Of a stretch of 64,000 nucleotides of DNA, positions 33,051 to 45,454 are shown piece after piece (position 1 is the stretch's first letter; every line of letters begins with the position of its first letter). The notes under the pieces were generated by a model, which saw only the letters and a program-made list of their open reading frames with translations, was not told the origin of the DNA and ran no database searches. The stretch is from Antilocapra americana. Lineage: Eukaryota > Chordata > Mammalia > Artiodactyla > Antilocapridae. A program made the translations under genes and the position numbers. The stretch lies in NCBI GenBank assembly GCA_007570785.1, contig ML664161.1, positions 10,539,475 to 10,603,474 of the forward strand. Direction: 5' to 3'.

Positions 33051-34472
33051 AATTCCAGCTGAGCTATTTCAAAGCCTGAAAGATGGTGCTCTTAAAGTGC
33101 TTCGCTCAATAAATACGACAGCAAATTTGGAAAACTCAGCAGTGGCTACAGGACTGGAAAAAGTCAGTTTTCATTCCAATCCGAAAGAAAGGCAATGCCA
33201 AAGAATGTTCAAACTACCATACAATTGTACTCATTTCACATGCTAGCAAAGTAATGCTCAAAATTTTCAAGCTAGGCTTCAACAGTATGTGAACCAATAA
33301 TTTCCAGATGTTCGAGCTGGATTTAGAAAAGGCAGAGGAACCAGAGATCAAATTGTCAACATCTGTTGGAGCATAGATAAAGCAAGAGAGTTCAAGAAAA
33401 ATATCTACTTATGCTTCATTAACTATGCCAAAGCCTTTGACTGTGTGGATCACAACAACCTGTGGAAAATTCTGAAAGAGATGGGAATACTAGACCACCT
33501 GACCTGCCCTTGAGAAACCTGTATTCATGTCAAGAAGCAACAGTTAGAACCAGACATGGAACAATGGACAGGTTCCAAATTGGGAAAGGGGTACTTCAAG
33601 GCTGTATAGTCTCATCCTGCTCATTAAACTAATATGCAGGGTACATCTTGCAAAATGCCAGTCTGGATGAAGCACAAACTGTAATCAAGATTTCTGGGAG
33701 AAATATCAATAACCTCAGAAATGCAGATGATAGTACCCTATGGCAGAAAGTGAGGAGAAACTAAAGAGACTCTTGATGAAAGTGAAAGAGGTAAGTTGGC
33801 TTAAAACTCAAGATTCAAAAAGTGAAAATCATGGCATCCCATCCCATCACTTCATGGCAAATGGATGGGGGAACAATGGAAACAGTGACAGACTTTATTT
33901 TCTTGGTCTCCAAAATCACTGCAGATGGTGACTGCAGTCATGAAATTAAAAGATGCTTGCTCCTTAGAAGAAAAGCTATGACAAACCTAGGCAGCATATT
34001 AAAAAGCAGAGACATTACTTTGCCAACAAAGGTCCACATAGTCAAAGCTATGGTTTTTCCAGTATTCATGTGGATAGGAGAATTGGACCATAAAGAAGGC
34101 TGAGCATTGAAGAATTGATGCTTTTGAACTGTGGTGTTGGAGAAGACTCTTGAGAGTCCCTTGGACTGCAAGGAGATCCAACCAGTACATCCTAAAGAAA
34201 ATCAATCCTGAATATTTGTTGAAAGGACTGTTCTGAAGCTCTAATACTCTGCCACCTGATGCAGAGAGCCGACTCATTAGAAAAGACTCTGATGCTGGGA
34301 ACAATTGAAGGCAGGAAGAGAAGGGGATGACAGAGGATGAGATGGTTGGATGGCAATACCAACTCAATGGACATGAGGTTGAGCAATCTCCAGCAGATGG
34401 TGATGGGAAGCCTGGTGTGCTGCATTCCGTGGGTTTCCAAAGAACTGGACAGGACTGAGTGACTGAACAACA
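33051..34472 (+). mobile_element. BovB (RTE) LINE, 3' half
   Basis: Begins in the RT region ('cagctgagctatttcaaagc') and runs to the 3' terminus 'ctgagtgactgaacaacaac'. Words for RT blocks are present at the DNA level (tagaaaaggcagaggaacc; caaagcctttgactgtgtgg). The catalytic box reads NADD at 33720-33731 because of a substitution next to a frameshift. The longest surviving frame (33822-34103) encodes part of the C-terminal domain. Multiple indels. No convincing TSD. Confidence 0.94.
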
Positions 34473-35398
34473 ACAAAGTTCAAGGTGAGGAAAAATAGAA
34501 AATCCTTAGGGAAAGGTATAGATAAAATACTAGCAAAGATAAAAAGAAGTGGATACTTTTCAGAGAAGGCTTTAGGATTGTGTTCCAATTCTTAAAAGTT
34601 TGAACAATCTGTGACACATACTGATAAAAAGAGAACTGTCTTATTTTACACTACTCTCTAAGATGGCCCTATTTTATGTTTTATCCTTCCATAACAATTG
34701 AAATTATATATTAGATTTTATAGTCTCATTGTTATTTCCTAGATACATGAAACTAGAAGTAAAGCCATGAGTCATAAATCATATAATCAGCTTTCCACTC
34801 TTATTTCAAGACTCAGTAATGTTCCTCTCACGTGCCACCCTGATTATTTATTATTAGGTTCAATGAGCTCAAACATGGAGGTGACCTATGGTCATATCTT
34901 TCTAGAAACAGAACACTGGATTTATATATTTCAAGCCGGGATCTGAAATGATATCAGCATCATAGAAATAAATTGTACAAACTTCTGAAGATGAGTCTAT
35001 TTACACCTTCAACTGTCTTCAGATACATCATTGTTTTTTTTGCTAGATACCTCGGTCTGAAAATAATCTAGTTTTTATCTCACCAATTTGGGGATTCAGG
35101 GAAAGTAGAGAATGAGTTCACATGGAGATTTAATGGAGGAGGCTCAACAATGGGGAACACCTCCAAATCCCTCCCTTTGGTCCCCTCCACTACTATCCAC
35201 CACCGTCCTTTCCAATCAGTGAAGAACACTTGACTGGAAAAAGGCTATGGGACAGAGAGAAAGACAAGACAAGAAGGTGACAATCTGGAGTTATGTAAAC
35301 CATGGAATAGTATTGGTTCCAGAATGAAAATGTAATTGATTTTCAAGGAGGGAAAATGTCCTAATACTAATACTTAGAAGTGTAATAGTTCTTCTGAG
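34473..35398. other. Unassigned DNA
   Basis: No gene or repeat recognised. A poorly conserved C/T-rich patch lies at 35160-35215. Confidence 0.5.
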
Positions 35399-35399
35399 C

Positions 35400-35510
35400 A
35401 TGACAAATATGTGCAGGATATCTTTTAAAATATGAGAAACTGGAGATTCAGACACAGTGTTTGACTTACCCAAGGTTGCACAGGCTAGTATGAGCTTTTT
35501 TTGGAGACAG
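35400..35510 (-). mobile_element. MIR SINE fragment
   Basis: 'tatgagaaactggagattca' and 'tgacttacccaaggttgcac' to 'aggctagtatgagc' follow reversed MIR. Confidence 0.7.
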
Positions 35511-35554
35511 TATCTTTTGATTCCTCTTCCAGTGCCCCTTTCTCATGTAACCTG

Positions 35555-35832
35555 AATGTCCAGGGCTTCTCTAACCATCTTCTCAACTCCTTCCCACTCT
35601 AGTCATCATCTATCATATTACCCTTCATCTTCTTTCCTGTGGCATTTTTGTGTTCATGTCATTTTGATTGAATTTCTCGTGTTTATGTTTATTCCGCTAT
35701 AGACTAAATATCCTGAGAAAATAATATATCCTGTTCACCACTGTTTCTGCATCTGGTTATCACTACTGTATCCCAAGCACCTGATACACTATTGGTAAAT
35801 CTACAAGAAATATTTATCAACTGACTATTTAC
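35555..35832 (+). mobile_element. L2 LINE 3' region
   Basis: 'cagggcttctctaaccatct', 'cctgttcaccactgtttctg', 'tatcccaagcacctgataca' and 'ctacaagaaatatttatcaa' give the forward L2 order down to its 3' tail. Confidence 0.75.
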
Positions 35833-35847
35833 TATAACAAAGTGGTT

Positions 35848-35926
35848 GCATGCATGCTTAGTCACTCAGTCATGCCTCTTTGCAACCCCATGGACTGTGG
35901 CCTGCTGGTCTTCTCTGTCCATGGGA
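35848..35926 (-). mobile_element. Bov-tA SINE fragment
   Basis: 'gcttagtcactcagtcatgc', 'tgcaaccccatggactgtgg' and 'ctctgtccatgggatt'. Only the 3' third of the SINE, reversed. Confidence 0.88.
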
Positions 35927-36056
35927 TTAAGTTTTGACAAATCAGAGTAGTTACAGCTGAGTGATATATTGAATGCAACACGAGTTATGGGACTAACATA
36001 AATATCGCCAAATTCCCACTTTTGCTTTTGTTTTGTTTTTTCCCTCTCTTATTTCA

Positions 36057-36118
36057 GGGCTGCTCAAGTGGCTCAGTGGTAAAGAATCCACCTGCCAAGC
36101 AAGAGACATGGGTTTGAC
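36057..36118 (+). mobile_element. Bov-tA SINE fragment (tRNA-like head only)
   Basis: 'ggctgctcaagtggctcagt', 'ggtaaagaatccacctgcca' and 'agagacatgggtttgaca'. The body and tail are absent. Confidence 0.85.
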
Positions 36119-36474
36119 AAGTTGTTCTTTTACTGATTCTCTATCATGGATAACTATGCCTTACTACAAGTTAGTCTCTCTAATTTTCTTATTTTCAGTT
36201 AGTTTGTCCAAGCTACACTGAAGAGCACAATTCTGCAAACCAATGATTCTTTCCACGACATGTGTCCTTAAGGAATCTATGACCTTTCATGTTTCACTAT
36301 CATTTTCTCAAGTAAACATTGACATTTCTTTTCATGTTGCCTCATAAATACTGTTTAACTTTTTAATAATTTGATTTTTGATCACTTGCCAATTTGTTAA
36401 GTTTATATGTTGTCACTTTACTGATTTGTATCTGGGTTCTATATTCAATATCTGAGCAGAGAAATCCACTTACA

Positions 36475-36592
36475 CATTCATTCCTTCATGTATTCTTTCA
36501 TTTAACAAGTATGCATTGAGTGTTTACCATGTACTGGGTACTACAGATATAATGTGATCAAATAAAGTCAAGGTCCTTTCTTCCTCAAGTTT

Positions 36593-36593
<1 letters not shown>
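36475..36593 (-). mobile_element. L2 LINE 3' end
   Basis: 'attcattccttcatgtattc', 'gagtgtttaccatgtactgg' and 'gtactacagatataatgtg' correspond to the reversed L2 tail. Confidence 0.7.

Positions 36594-36627
<34 letters not shown>
36594..36627. repeat. (CA)n microsatellite
   Basis: About 17 uninterrupted CA units, likely length-variable between individuals. Confidence 0.97.
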
Positions 36628-36628
<1 letters not shown>

Positions 36629-36668
36629 TCACATGGATATGTCTATGACTACAACTGTGACAAATGCT

Positions 36669-36867
36669 ATGAAAGTGAAAAGTGAAAGTCACTCAGTTGT
36701 GTCCAGCTCTTTGTGACCCCGTGGATCATACATTCCATGTAATTCTCCAGGTCAGAATAATGGAGTGGGTAGCAACACCCTTCTCCAGGGGATCTTCCCA
36801 ATCCAGTGATCAAACCCAGGTCTTCTGCATTGCAGGTAGATTCTTTACCAGCTGAGCCACCAGGGAA
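36669..36867 (-). mobile_element. Bov-tA SINE with TSD
   Basis: Reversed Bov-tA from 'atgaaagtgaaaagtgaaag' to 'ctgagccaccaggga'. A perfect 10-bp duplication, gacaaatgct, lies at 36659-36668 and 36868-36877. Full length. Confidence 0.96.
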
Positions 36868-36877
36868 GACAAATGCT

Positions 36878-37255
36878 CTAATAGATAGATATCCATACTA
36901 TGTGAATCTATAATGGGGCTATTGGACATCACCAAACAGATAAGAGAAGGCTTTGCAGAGAAAATAACAAACTAAAATTTGAACCATGACCAGCTGGTAA
37001 TTAGGCATACAGGGGAAGAAGGCATAATTCAAATGGGGATGCAGGTGGAGGGAATTGCCTTGATTTGGTGATGAGCGGGTTTATGGTAAAGGATAGGCAA
37101 AATAGCAATTTAATAGTGTAACCAAAGTTCAAAGGATAAAGGGGAGCTTTATCTAAGTTTGATAAAGTTGGTAAAGATTGAAGCATGTAAGATCATCTAC
37201 AGCATATTAAGGGGTTTCTTAACCCTAAAAGAACTGGGAAACAACTAAAGTTTTT
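36878..37255. other. Unassigned DNA
   Basis: Nothing firm; possibly the degraded start of the old repeat that follows. Confidence 0.4.
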
Positions 37256-37259
37256 TAAG

Positions 37260-38860
37260 CAGGAATTTAAACTTTTCATATGAGAAGGTGCCAAAGTTGA
37301 TTTTTAGTGATCAGGTTTTACTGAGATTGAGAACAATGGACAGAGTCCAGATTCTAGGAGCACAAGGGAAAGAAATTCATGCATTCAATTTTGACCATGA
37401 TGAGTTTGAGATGTCTTTGTAATACCCAGGAGTAGACATAAAGTAGACAGTTGGTTATACAGATTTGGAAATCAGAAGAGTGTTATGGCCTACAGATATA
37501 ATTGTATGAAATGATTTTGACTAGATGATAATTGAATCTGTGAGCATGGATGAGATCACATAGGGAGAAAATATCAAGTTAGAAAAGAAAAGATAATTAA
37601 GGAGCAATTTTAGAAGATTATCAACATCTTGTGGCTTGAAGGAAGATGAACATGCCAACAAAGTTAGAAGAAGGAAAGAAATAGGAAGAAGACCAGGAGA
37701 CAACTGTCGTGAAGCCAAGGGAAGAGAAAGTACCAACAATGTCAATGTCAGGGCATAAAAGGTCATGACCCTTGTGTTTACAAGTAACAAATTGTATTTA
37801 TTGACCCATAATGATCATGTCCATCAATGATCTGGCTTCATATAAGCTTCAGTCAGACACAGTGTCACCAAGAATCATATACCTCCTCCTGCTTTCTGTG
37901 ACATTGACTCTATCTTCATCCATGATTGCCTGGATGGAAGAATGATTGATAAGGGAATATTAAAGATGGATTCCAGGAACTTCAGCTGAGCTTTTGGTTA
38001 GCATGCAATACTTATAAAGATGGATCCCAAGTTCTAGCCTGTGTACATGATGACATATTGCATTTTTTCAGTAATTCATTCATTTCACTGTTTCATTAAT
38101 AAAACAGTTTTGGAGGGAAATTTTTAATTTAGTTGAGTTTAAAAGATATGTGAGCCATCCAAGAGGCAGTTAAAAGTAAGTGGTAAGTAAAGTTATGAAA
38201 GTACATGGAATTATTTATAAAGACATAGAGAAACTGAAGAAGGCCTAGCACCTAGCATTGAGAGACCACAGCATTTAAGGATTAGGTGCAAATGAAACAA
38301 CCAATGAATAGAACAAAAAGAAATAGTCAGGAAGAAATAAAATCAAAAGTATGGGATATCACTGAAGCCAAAGAAAAATAGAGTGATCAGCTTTGTCAAA
38401 TTATCTTGAGAATCAAGTAAAAATGAGTAAAATAAGGGCCAAAAACATTCATTTTAATTAACTGGTGACATTAGGAGTTGTTTCACTAATAAACTAATGG
38501 CAAAGGCAGGTGAGAATTAAGTCAGATTGGAGTGAATTAAGGAGTGAATGGGAAAATAAAGAATGAAGAAGGGATGTAGACTAAATATATATATAAAACC
38601 ATTCCAGAAGAATGAATTGTAAAGAGGAAGAGGTAAAGCAGTAACTAAAGGAGAAAATGGGATCAGAGAGGTGATTTTATTTGTTTGATGAGAGATACTT
38701 GGGAATGTTAAATATAGAAAGGAATAATCTAAAAGAAAGGAAGAAATCAGAAATACAGAAGAGGGAAATCAACAGATGGGAAGGGATGAGATTCAGAGTA
38801 TGAAATAAAGATTTTATAAGGCAGGTACAAGGTCACAGGATTATTAAACATGAAAGTTTA
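37260..38860 (+). repeat. Old interspersed repeat, two partial copies, family not named
   Basis: Purine-rich, with phrases seen in many copies across mammalian genomes: 'gagcatggatgagatcacat', 'gtgaagccaagggaagagaa', 'gatcagctttgtcaaattat' and 'gtcagattggagtgaattaa'. The phrase 'gaagccaa(g/a)g(g/a)aa' occurs near 37711 and again near 38365, so there seem to be two overlapping partial copies (about 37260-37770 and 38140-38860). I recognise the pattern but not the family name. No coding frame. Confidence 0.4.
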
Positions 38861-39698
38861 TTTTAAAAATAATTCAAAGCATCTAGGTTGAATAAGAAAG
38901 ATGTGAAGATAAGATAGAGTTGATAGGTAAAAAAGGTCTTATATAAAGATTCCAATGAAACAAAGGCTCTGTTTAGTGTAATTGAGCACCAATATTTAAA
39001 GAATGTTCTGTTGTAACAAAATTTGGGCTAATCCTGGTACACAATGCAAAATTTTTCAAGATAACCATGCGACTGGAAGTCTTAGCAAGGTTACTGTAGG
39101 GACATTATCTTCCTATACAACCATGGGACTATTTTTGCATTCCTGTTCTAGTCTTTTCATCATATCCTTTTATTGATTGTTTATGTATCTTTCCTGATAA
39201 GTCTAGATTATGAACTCCTAGAATTCTTTCTTTCCTCTTCTTAAGGATACCAAAGTTTTTTTGCTTTTTTTTTTTTTATAAAAGAATATAAATGTGTTCA
39301 AAGCATTGAGCTGGGATTTCTCATTTACCATCTTAATCATGACTGTATTGATGCTTTTGTGGTTAATGTTAAGCTCCCAGGTAGTAGTAATGGCATAAAT
39401 TTACTTCTATCTCATTTTCTGTATTGAAGCATGGTGTCTTAAAGGTAAAATGTCTAGAAGTAATGTGTTATTGCTCCTGATCCAAACCCACCTACTCAGT
39501 AAAAATACAGTGGGTTATACCAGCCAGTTGTGCCTCTTGGCCAAATTTAAATCACTGGAAAATGAATTGGAAAATTGAAAAATTACTTTATAGAATTAAC
39601 ATATAAAAAATCAACCATTAAGTAAGAAATAATATATATAAAACTACATTGATTAAAAATCCATATTATCCTAAAATATATGTTCTTTTAAGTTTTCT
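38861..39698. other. Unassigned AT-rich DNA
   Basis: A T-run (12 T) lies at 39267-39278. 39180-39240 faintly resembles L2 ('tctagattatgaactccta'). No gene. Confidence 0.45.
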
Positions 39699-39699
39699 T

Positions 39700-40240
39700 C
39701 CTTATTTTCAACTTTCATTTTTATTTATATTATTTAGTTTATGTTTATCATTTTTAATGACTGCAAAAAATGCCACTGGGTTGATGCATTATAATTTACT
39801 AAGACATTCCTATTTTGTTTGACATTTGGTTATTTCTATTTTTTTCCTTATTATAATACTTGAAGGAACATCTTTGGAAATATAGTTCTTCTTTCTTGTT
39901 GGATTGTTTCCCTTGGATACATACCTATGAGTATATATTGCTATATCAAAACATAAAGATATTCATGTGACTGTTGATATACTTTCAAAAAAAGATTATA
40001 TAATGACACACTCTTCCAGACTCATCAGGTATAAAAGTTCTTGCCTTAAATATATATAAAATAGCTTCTCTGCTTAATTTGGTTGGATGGCAGTGAATGT
40101 TATTTCAAGTTAGTGTAAATATTCCTCTAATTTTTGAGCACTATAATTGGCCTATTTATATCTTGTAGAATATAAATTATTATCAATTTTATTTGAGGAG
40201 AAATGAATTTTTTATCATTTAATACATACATTCTTCTCAG
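39700..40240 (-). mobile_element. Old L1 (L1M-type) fragment
   Basis: 'tgatgcattataatttacta', 'ttgtttgacatttggttatt', 'cttggatacatacctatgag', 'tgctatatcaaaacataaag' and 'attggcctatttatatcttg' follow the reversed 3' ORF2 region of an old L1. Heavily diverged. Confidence 0.6.
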
Positions 40241-40364
40241 TCCATACTTCCACAACTATTAATTTCAGTCATGTCTATTATACATAATTTTACATAAATC
40301 ATTTTATGAATTTATATCAAATCTTTACTTGCAGCCTATATTTAAGACTATATTAGTGTCTGAC

Positions 40365-40560
40365 TCTGGATCTCATAGTCACATGAAACTTGATTTGGAG
40401 ATATGATTTGAAGATCTTTAGTTGTCTTGCTGATGACTTAAACTTCCAGTTTTCTTATCTGGGAATAATAATAACTACAGTAAAACAGTTGTGTGAGGAT
40501 TACATGTAAAATAGTGAAGTATTGTGTTCAACAAAGTTCAGCTATTTACTCATTTAGATT
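40365..40560 (+). mobile_element. MIR SINE
   Basis: 'tgatgacttaaacttccagt', 'tttcttatctgggaataata' and 'tgtgtgaggattacatgtaa' are the forward MIR core and tail. Confidence 0.7.
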
Positions 40561-40680
40561 ATCAGCCAAGCAAGTCAGGATAACTGATTTTATTTTAGAT
40601 TATTTGTTTTTTATCACCCTCTTGTAGATTCACCAAGCATTTGAGTTGATAGTATTTGAATGCTTTCATAGTATGAATTG

Positions 40681-40895
40681 AGCTTCCCTGGTGGCTCAAA
40701 CAATAAAGAGTCCACCTGCAATGCAGAAGATCAGTTTCTGGATCCAAATGATCCCCGGGAGAAGTGGCAACCCACTCAAGTATTCTTGCCTGGTGAATTC
40801 CATAGACAGAGCAGCCTGGCAGGCTATAGTCCATGGGGTCGTGTAGTCAAATACAACTGAGTGACTAACATACACACCCACACACACACACACAC
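40681..40895 (+). mobile_element. Bov-tA SINE
   Basis: 'agcttccctggtggctcaaa', 'caacccactcaagtattctt', 'agcctggcaggctatagtcc' and an (AC)n tail at about 40874-40892. Full length with a few deletions. Confidence 0.94.
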
Positions 40896-41452
40896 CATGA
40901 ATAAAAGTATAGAATGTTGAATCTTTTTAGTGGGAATATTGACCAAACACATTTCCATATAAAGATTTTTTAGCTCAAAGTGCTAGAAAATTTTGGTCAT
41001 TGCTTATAAGCATCACTGATACACTGTATAATTCCAGCTATTTCTATGTTATATTAAAGCTGGGATCTTATTTCATTTGATGTATTATATCGATTGTCCA
41101 ATGACATTGGCCAGTTATGTCTTCTGTGTTTTATACTGCTAGGTAGGGGCTTGTTTTGATGCACTGTTTATTTTAATGTTGTTACATATGTCCTTTTTTA
41201 AGATAGTTAACTTATAGCTGTGTTATAGTGCCTGCTCTTTGCATTGTGTACCATGGTGCCAGGCACATTTTCTAACATATAATCATATTCTAGCAATAAT
41301 ACACATATTTAAATAGCACTATATAAATTTGGAAGCATTTTGCAAGCATTCATTTTCTCTTTGATATAATAAATGTTGACAAGTCATACACATATGAATA
41401 TCATAAGTACATAAATCACCTGCCATGATGTTTTCTTTTTATTTCAAGTAAA
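40896..41452. other. Unassigned AT-rich DNA
   Basis: 41240-41275 contains 'accatggtgccaggcacat', reminiscent of an L2 or MIR tail but too short to call. No gene. Confidence 0.45.
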
Positions 41453-41454
41453 AT

Positions 41455-41720
41455 GATTTTAATGACACTTTTGTACCACATTTATGACTTTCAAAACACT
41501 CTCACTCTCAAATTTTTTAAATCTCTTTTGATATTCACCTCAAACATGTCAGGAAGAGAGAATATATATTAGTGTCAATTTACACATGAGAAAGTTAAGA
41601 CTCCAAGGCGTTAAATAACATATTGCATGGTCATATGTATAAAAAGTGAAATAAATAGGTCTGGAATCCAGGTATCTGACCATTAGCCCTATTCTAACTA
41701 TTCATGTGTGCCATTCTTTA
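41455..41720 (-). mobile_element. MIR SINE, degraded
   Basis: 'tcaatttacacatgagaaag', 'ttaagactccaaggcgttaa' and 'ggtctggaatccaggtatct' are reversed MIR. The left part is weaker. Confidence 0.6.
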
Positions 41721-43140
41721 ATTTGGTGTAAATGACAAGAATGAAGCACTCTAGTTTCTAAGGACTAAAAGAAAATAGACAATTTCACTGAGAAACATAC
41801 TAAGAAGGTTTATCTAAAGCAATAAAAAAATAGAAACTACACAATTTATATTTTAATATTTAATTATTCTATGCATATTTTTTTCCTTGAGAAAGAATAG
41901 GACTAATGGGAGTAAAAATAAAATGCTTTTAGGAGAGAAAAAGTAGAACTCCAATAGCCTATTCTTCTAACTCTACCACATATCTTTGAATGCTTGGTTC
42001 ATAGAATTTAAGAACCACATATAAGGAGCCAGAGGATGTCATGGATTGTAAATTTAGAGTAAGGGCAGTTAACTCTATAAGGTGAAGAATGATCATTCTA
42101 GAGAATAAAAAAATAAGAGTGAAAAGTAGTAAATGATTGATTAATGGTCATAGTCAGACATGCCTTGTATCAGTTTTGAGTCAAAATGCTTCCTGTCATA
42201 TTGGTGAGGGTGATCCCTATGGATAAGAGATTGATTTCATCTCTGTCGCTACTGTGAGTTTCAGTGAGGGTACTGCTGATAGGTACCCGGAACATATAAA
42301 TAACTTGTAAATATTATTTTCTCTTTTTTAAGTTAAGTTTTGATTGCAGTTTACTTTGAAAAATACGTTTCAAATTCTGGCTCACACATTACATTCTTTT
42401 GTCACCACCAGACACTTCTCTGTTGCCTGGCAACATGATACAACTCCATATCTGGAATGAATCTTGAAGAGGTATTGGTCACTAGTGAGTAGTATGTGGA
42501 TAGTTGTCTAAAGATAGTGAATAGAGTTAGAATAATAGAGACACTAGTGAAATTCTACTTGTTTCCTCATAAGAAAATCATCTTTATTTTACCTACTACT
42601 TTTATTTTTCTCTCCGAAGGGAGCAAAAAAGGAACAAAGTATGAAGTAGTTAAATTTAAAACTACAAGTTATTGATTTCTTCTGTCTTTTTTTCCCTTTT
42701 TTACTTTGGATAAGCTCCTTAACATATTTCTCATAGACATTGTCACTTTTCGTTTATTTTATCTTCATATTTGAAGAAAAATGCATTACTTGATTTTACA
42801 TGTCCTTGTCAAAATGTATTTCAATTGGCATATAATAAAAAATAGTAAGTTACTTTACTTAAACCATGACTACAGGGCACCCTTGGCCTTAAATTTCCCC
42901 AGATCAGTTGTTGAGCTGTTCCCAATTTGCCTTGGATGTATGAACTGTGAGTGGAGAGCACTGGTCCCACTCTGCTCAGGAAATGCTATGGATTTCAGTT
43001 TTGAATTCAGTGTGTGCCCAAAGGATTAGTGCATAAATTCCTTACACGTTTTTCATGAACTTCCTGAATCAGAAACATCTGGATCTTTGTTTGAAAGGCA
43101 GGCCTATCCCAGATCAGAATCCCTGGCACTGAATTCCAGG
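41721..43140. other. Unassigned DNA
   Basis: No gene or named repeat. 42870-43010 is more complex and opens an 82-codon frame (42781-43029) without any domain I can recognise. Confidence 0.45.
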
Positions 43141-43810
43141 AATTTGACCTCAATGTCCCTCTCTCTACCTACCTCTTGGCTCCTATGCTTCAACCTCTTT
43201 TGGTCTCTGACTCATGCCAAATCTGTCTCCACTATATCTTGGTGGCTCAGACACTAGAGAATCTGCCTGCAGTGCAGAAGACCCGAGTTCAATCCCTGGG
43301 TTGAGAAGATCCTCTGAAGGAGGAAATGATAATCCACCCCAGTATTCTTGCCTGGGAAATCCAATGGACAGAGGAACCTGGCAGGCCACGTTCATAGGGT
43401 TGCAAAGAGTTGGACATGACTGAGCGACTAACACTTTCACTTTCAGAGTCCACACACAACTCTTCCTCTGCCTGGATCTCTCATTTCCCAACTTTCCCAT
43501 GAAGGATTCCTTCTCCCCATTCAAGTCTCAGTTCAACTGTTACCTCTAGACAACAGAGTTTGCTGATTCCCCAAAGTAATTTCCCAGATGTTGCCCAGGA
43601 GTACCTATCTCATTAACATGTTTTATTTGTATCAAAGTAGTTAGCAATGCCAGATTTTATTTATTTCTTTATTTTTGACATTTACTATCTCTCTTTTTCT
43701 AAAGTTGAAACTCTACTAGCACAGGAACTTTTCTATGCTTTGTTCACAGCTGTGTTTGTAGGAGGTGCTCCAACAAGAACAGGTAGAATAAATGACTGAA
43801 TCTTTTTAAT
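43141..43810 (+). mobile_element. L2 LINE, split by a Bov-tA
   Basis: Right of the SINE the order 'ctcttcctctgcctggatct', 'tcaagtctcagttcaactgt', 'tacctctagacaacagagtt', 'tgttcacagctgtgtttgta' and 'aataaatgactgaatc' is L2. The left part (43141-43235) is weaker and inferred from position. Confidence 0.72.
43236..43443 (+). mobile_element. Bov-tA SINE inside L2
   Basis: 'atcttggtggctcagacact', 'cctgcagtgcagaagacccg', 'attcttgcctgggaaatcca' and 'gactgagcgactaacacttt'. Full length. Confidence 0.95.
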
Positions 43811-45062
43811 ATGCTCCTTAGGTTACTGTCACATATTCTCAAAATTGACACCTTGGGGCTAGAGGATTTCTCAGGACTAGCATATATTTCTCAATTAAAA
43901 CCAAGCAATGTGATGGCTGAGGTTATTTCCAATTCTTTGGCATAAGCAGATCTTCTCAGAGGCAAATCAAATCTAACTGAATCCCCTAGGAGTGCTTAGT
44001 ACATCCAGGAGCCCAGTGGCTGTGACAAAGTTTACTGGCTGTGACTGAAGATCTTGGCTTGGGTTCTGGCTCCCTGGTTTATTATGTACCTTCATTAAAG
44101 CCAAATAACCAAAGATTGTAGACTTTAGGGACCTCATCATGATGCCTTATCTTTCATAGTCAAAATTTCTGCATATATCAAATGAGAGAATGAGACCAGA
44201 TTAATAATCCATACTAGCTTCTACAAAATGCCAATTCATTAAGTCCTAAATATTGGCTTATTCAAAATAATGCAAGAAATTGCAAAAGCTCGTATGGTAC
44301 AAAAATGTAGGAAATTCTGACTACTCTTTTGGAGATTCAAAATACACATTTGTACTTTTAAAATAATAAAAATCCTTTGGAAATAAATCTCTTTATATTA
44401 TTTAACTGAGCTTTCATCAAACTTACCTGATCATAGCACCTTTTCCTATCCTGCAACAACTCTGAACTAATATTCCACAAAATTCAGTTTGAGAAATGCT
44501 GGACTAGATTATCTTAAAGCTATCTTCTGGTACATGTGGTCCAGAATTGTCTGGCGCCACGTTATAAGCATGCTTGCCATCCACTCTAAAAATTCTGTAA
44601 TCCCCTTGGGAATGGCTACACATCTGCAGTAAAAAAGCTATGGTGATTTGAAACTTTCTGCTTTATTTGCTGAAATCACTCATTAGGATCCACAAGGTTT
44701 GGAGTGATTCCGGATAAGATCAGCCCCCTTCTATGAGAGCACGTGCAGGCAACCTTCCCACTCCATCCCAATAAATTCCAAATCTCAGAAAGCTGTGCAA
44801 AATTAAAAGAGTTCAGGCCAAAGAAACCTTTATCCAGGTAGCAGAAACTCATTCTTGTGCCAGTTGACAGGTTAAGAGAGAAACTTTTGTCTATTTTTAT
44901 AGAAAATATACATTGAAAAATTAAAACAAGGAGTTTTACAAGTTTCCCTTTAACTGTCACTAACACAATGACTCCATACTTCAGATGCCTCAAATGCATT
45001 TGCTCAAGAGAATGCATACATGTGCCTGAAGTCATGAATTTGGTAATAAGGTGATTTTTAAA
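43811..45062. other. Unassigned DNA
   Basis: No gene or named repeat. A minus-strand open frame of 119 residues (44676-45035) lacks recognisable domains and is most likely chance. Confidence 0.45.
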
Positions 45063-45064
45063 AC

Positions 45065-45445
45065 AAAAACCATATATTTCCCCATGTATGTGGAATCTAG
45101 AAAAATTGTTTCAGATGAACATATTTGCAGGGCAGGAATAGAGACACAAACATAGCGAACTGATGTGTAGAAACAGTGGGGTGGGATCAATTGGGATACT
45201 GGAATTGCTGGGTATGCACTAGCATGAGTAAAATAGATGGCTAGTAGGAACCAGCTTCATAGCACAAGGAGCTCATCTTGGTGCTCTGTGATGAACGAGA
45301 GGAATGGATGGGGATGAGGGTGGGAACGAGGTCCAAGAGGGAAGTGGATATGTGTATATGTATAGCTGATTCACTTCACTGTACACTAGAAACTAACACA
45401 ACCCTCTAAAGCAGCTATATCCCAATAAAAAGGAAAAAGAAACTA
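45065..45445 (+). mobile_element. L1 (artiodactyl) 3' UTR
   Basis: 'atgtatgtggaatctagaaa', 'gaatagagacacaaacatag', 'gatgagggtgggaacgaggt', 'gtatagctgattcacttcac', 'cagctatatcccaataaaaa' and an A-rich end. 5'-truncated copy in forward orientation. Confidence 0.85.
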
Positions 45446-45454
45446 TTACATTAT

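Noticed and set aside
36594..36627. CRISPR-like or other regularly spaced array
   Set aside because: It is a plain dinucleotide microsatellite in a mammalian genome. No spacer-repeat structure exists in the window.
44676..45035. 119-codon minus-strand frame as a possible gene
   Set aside because: No recognisable motif and no supporting context. An open frame of this length can arise by chance in 64 kb.
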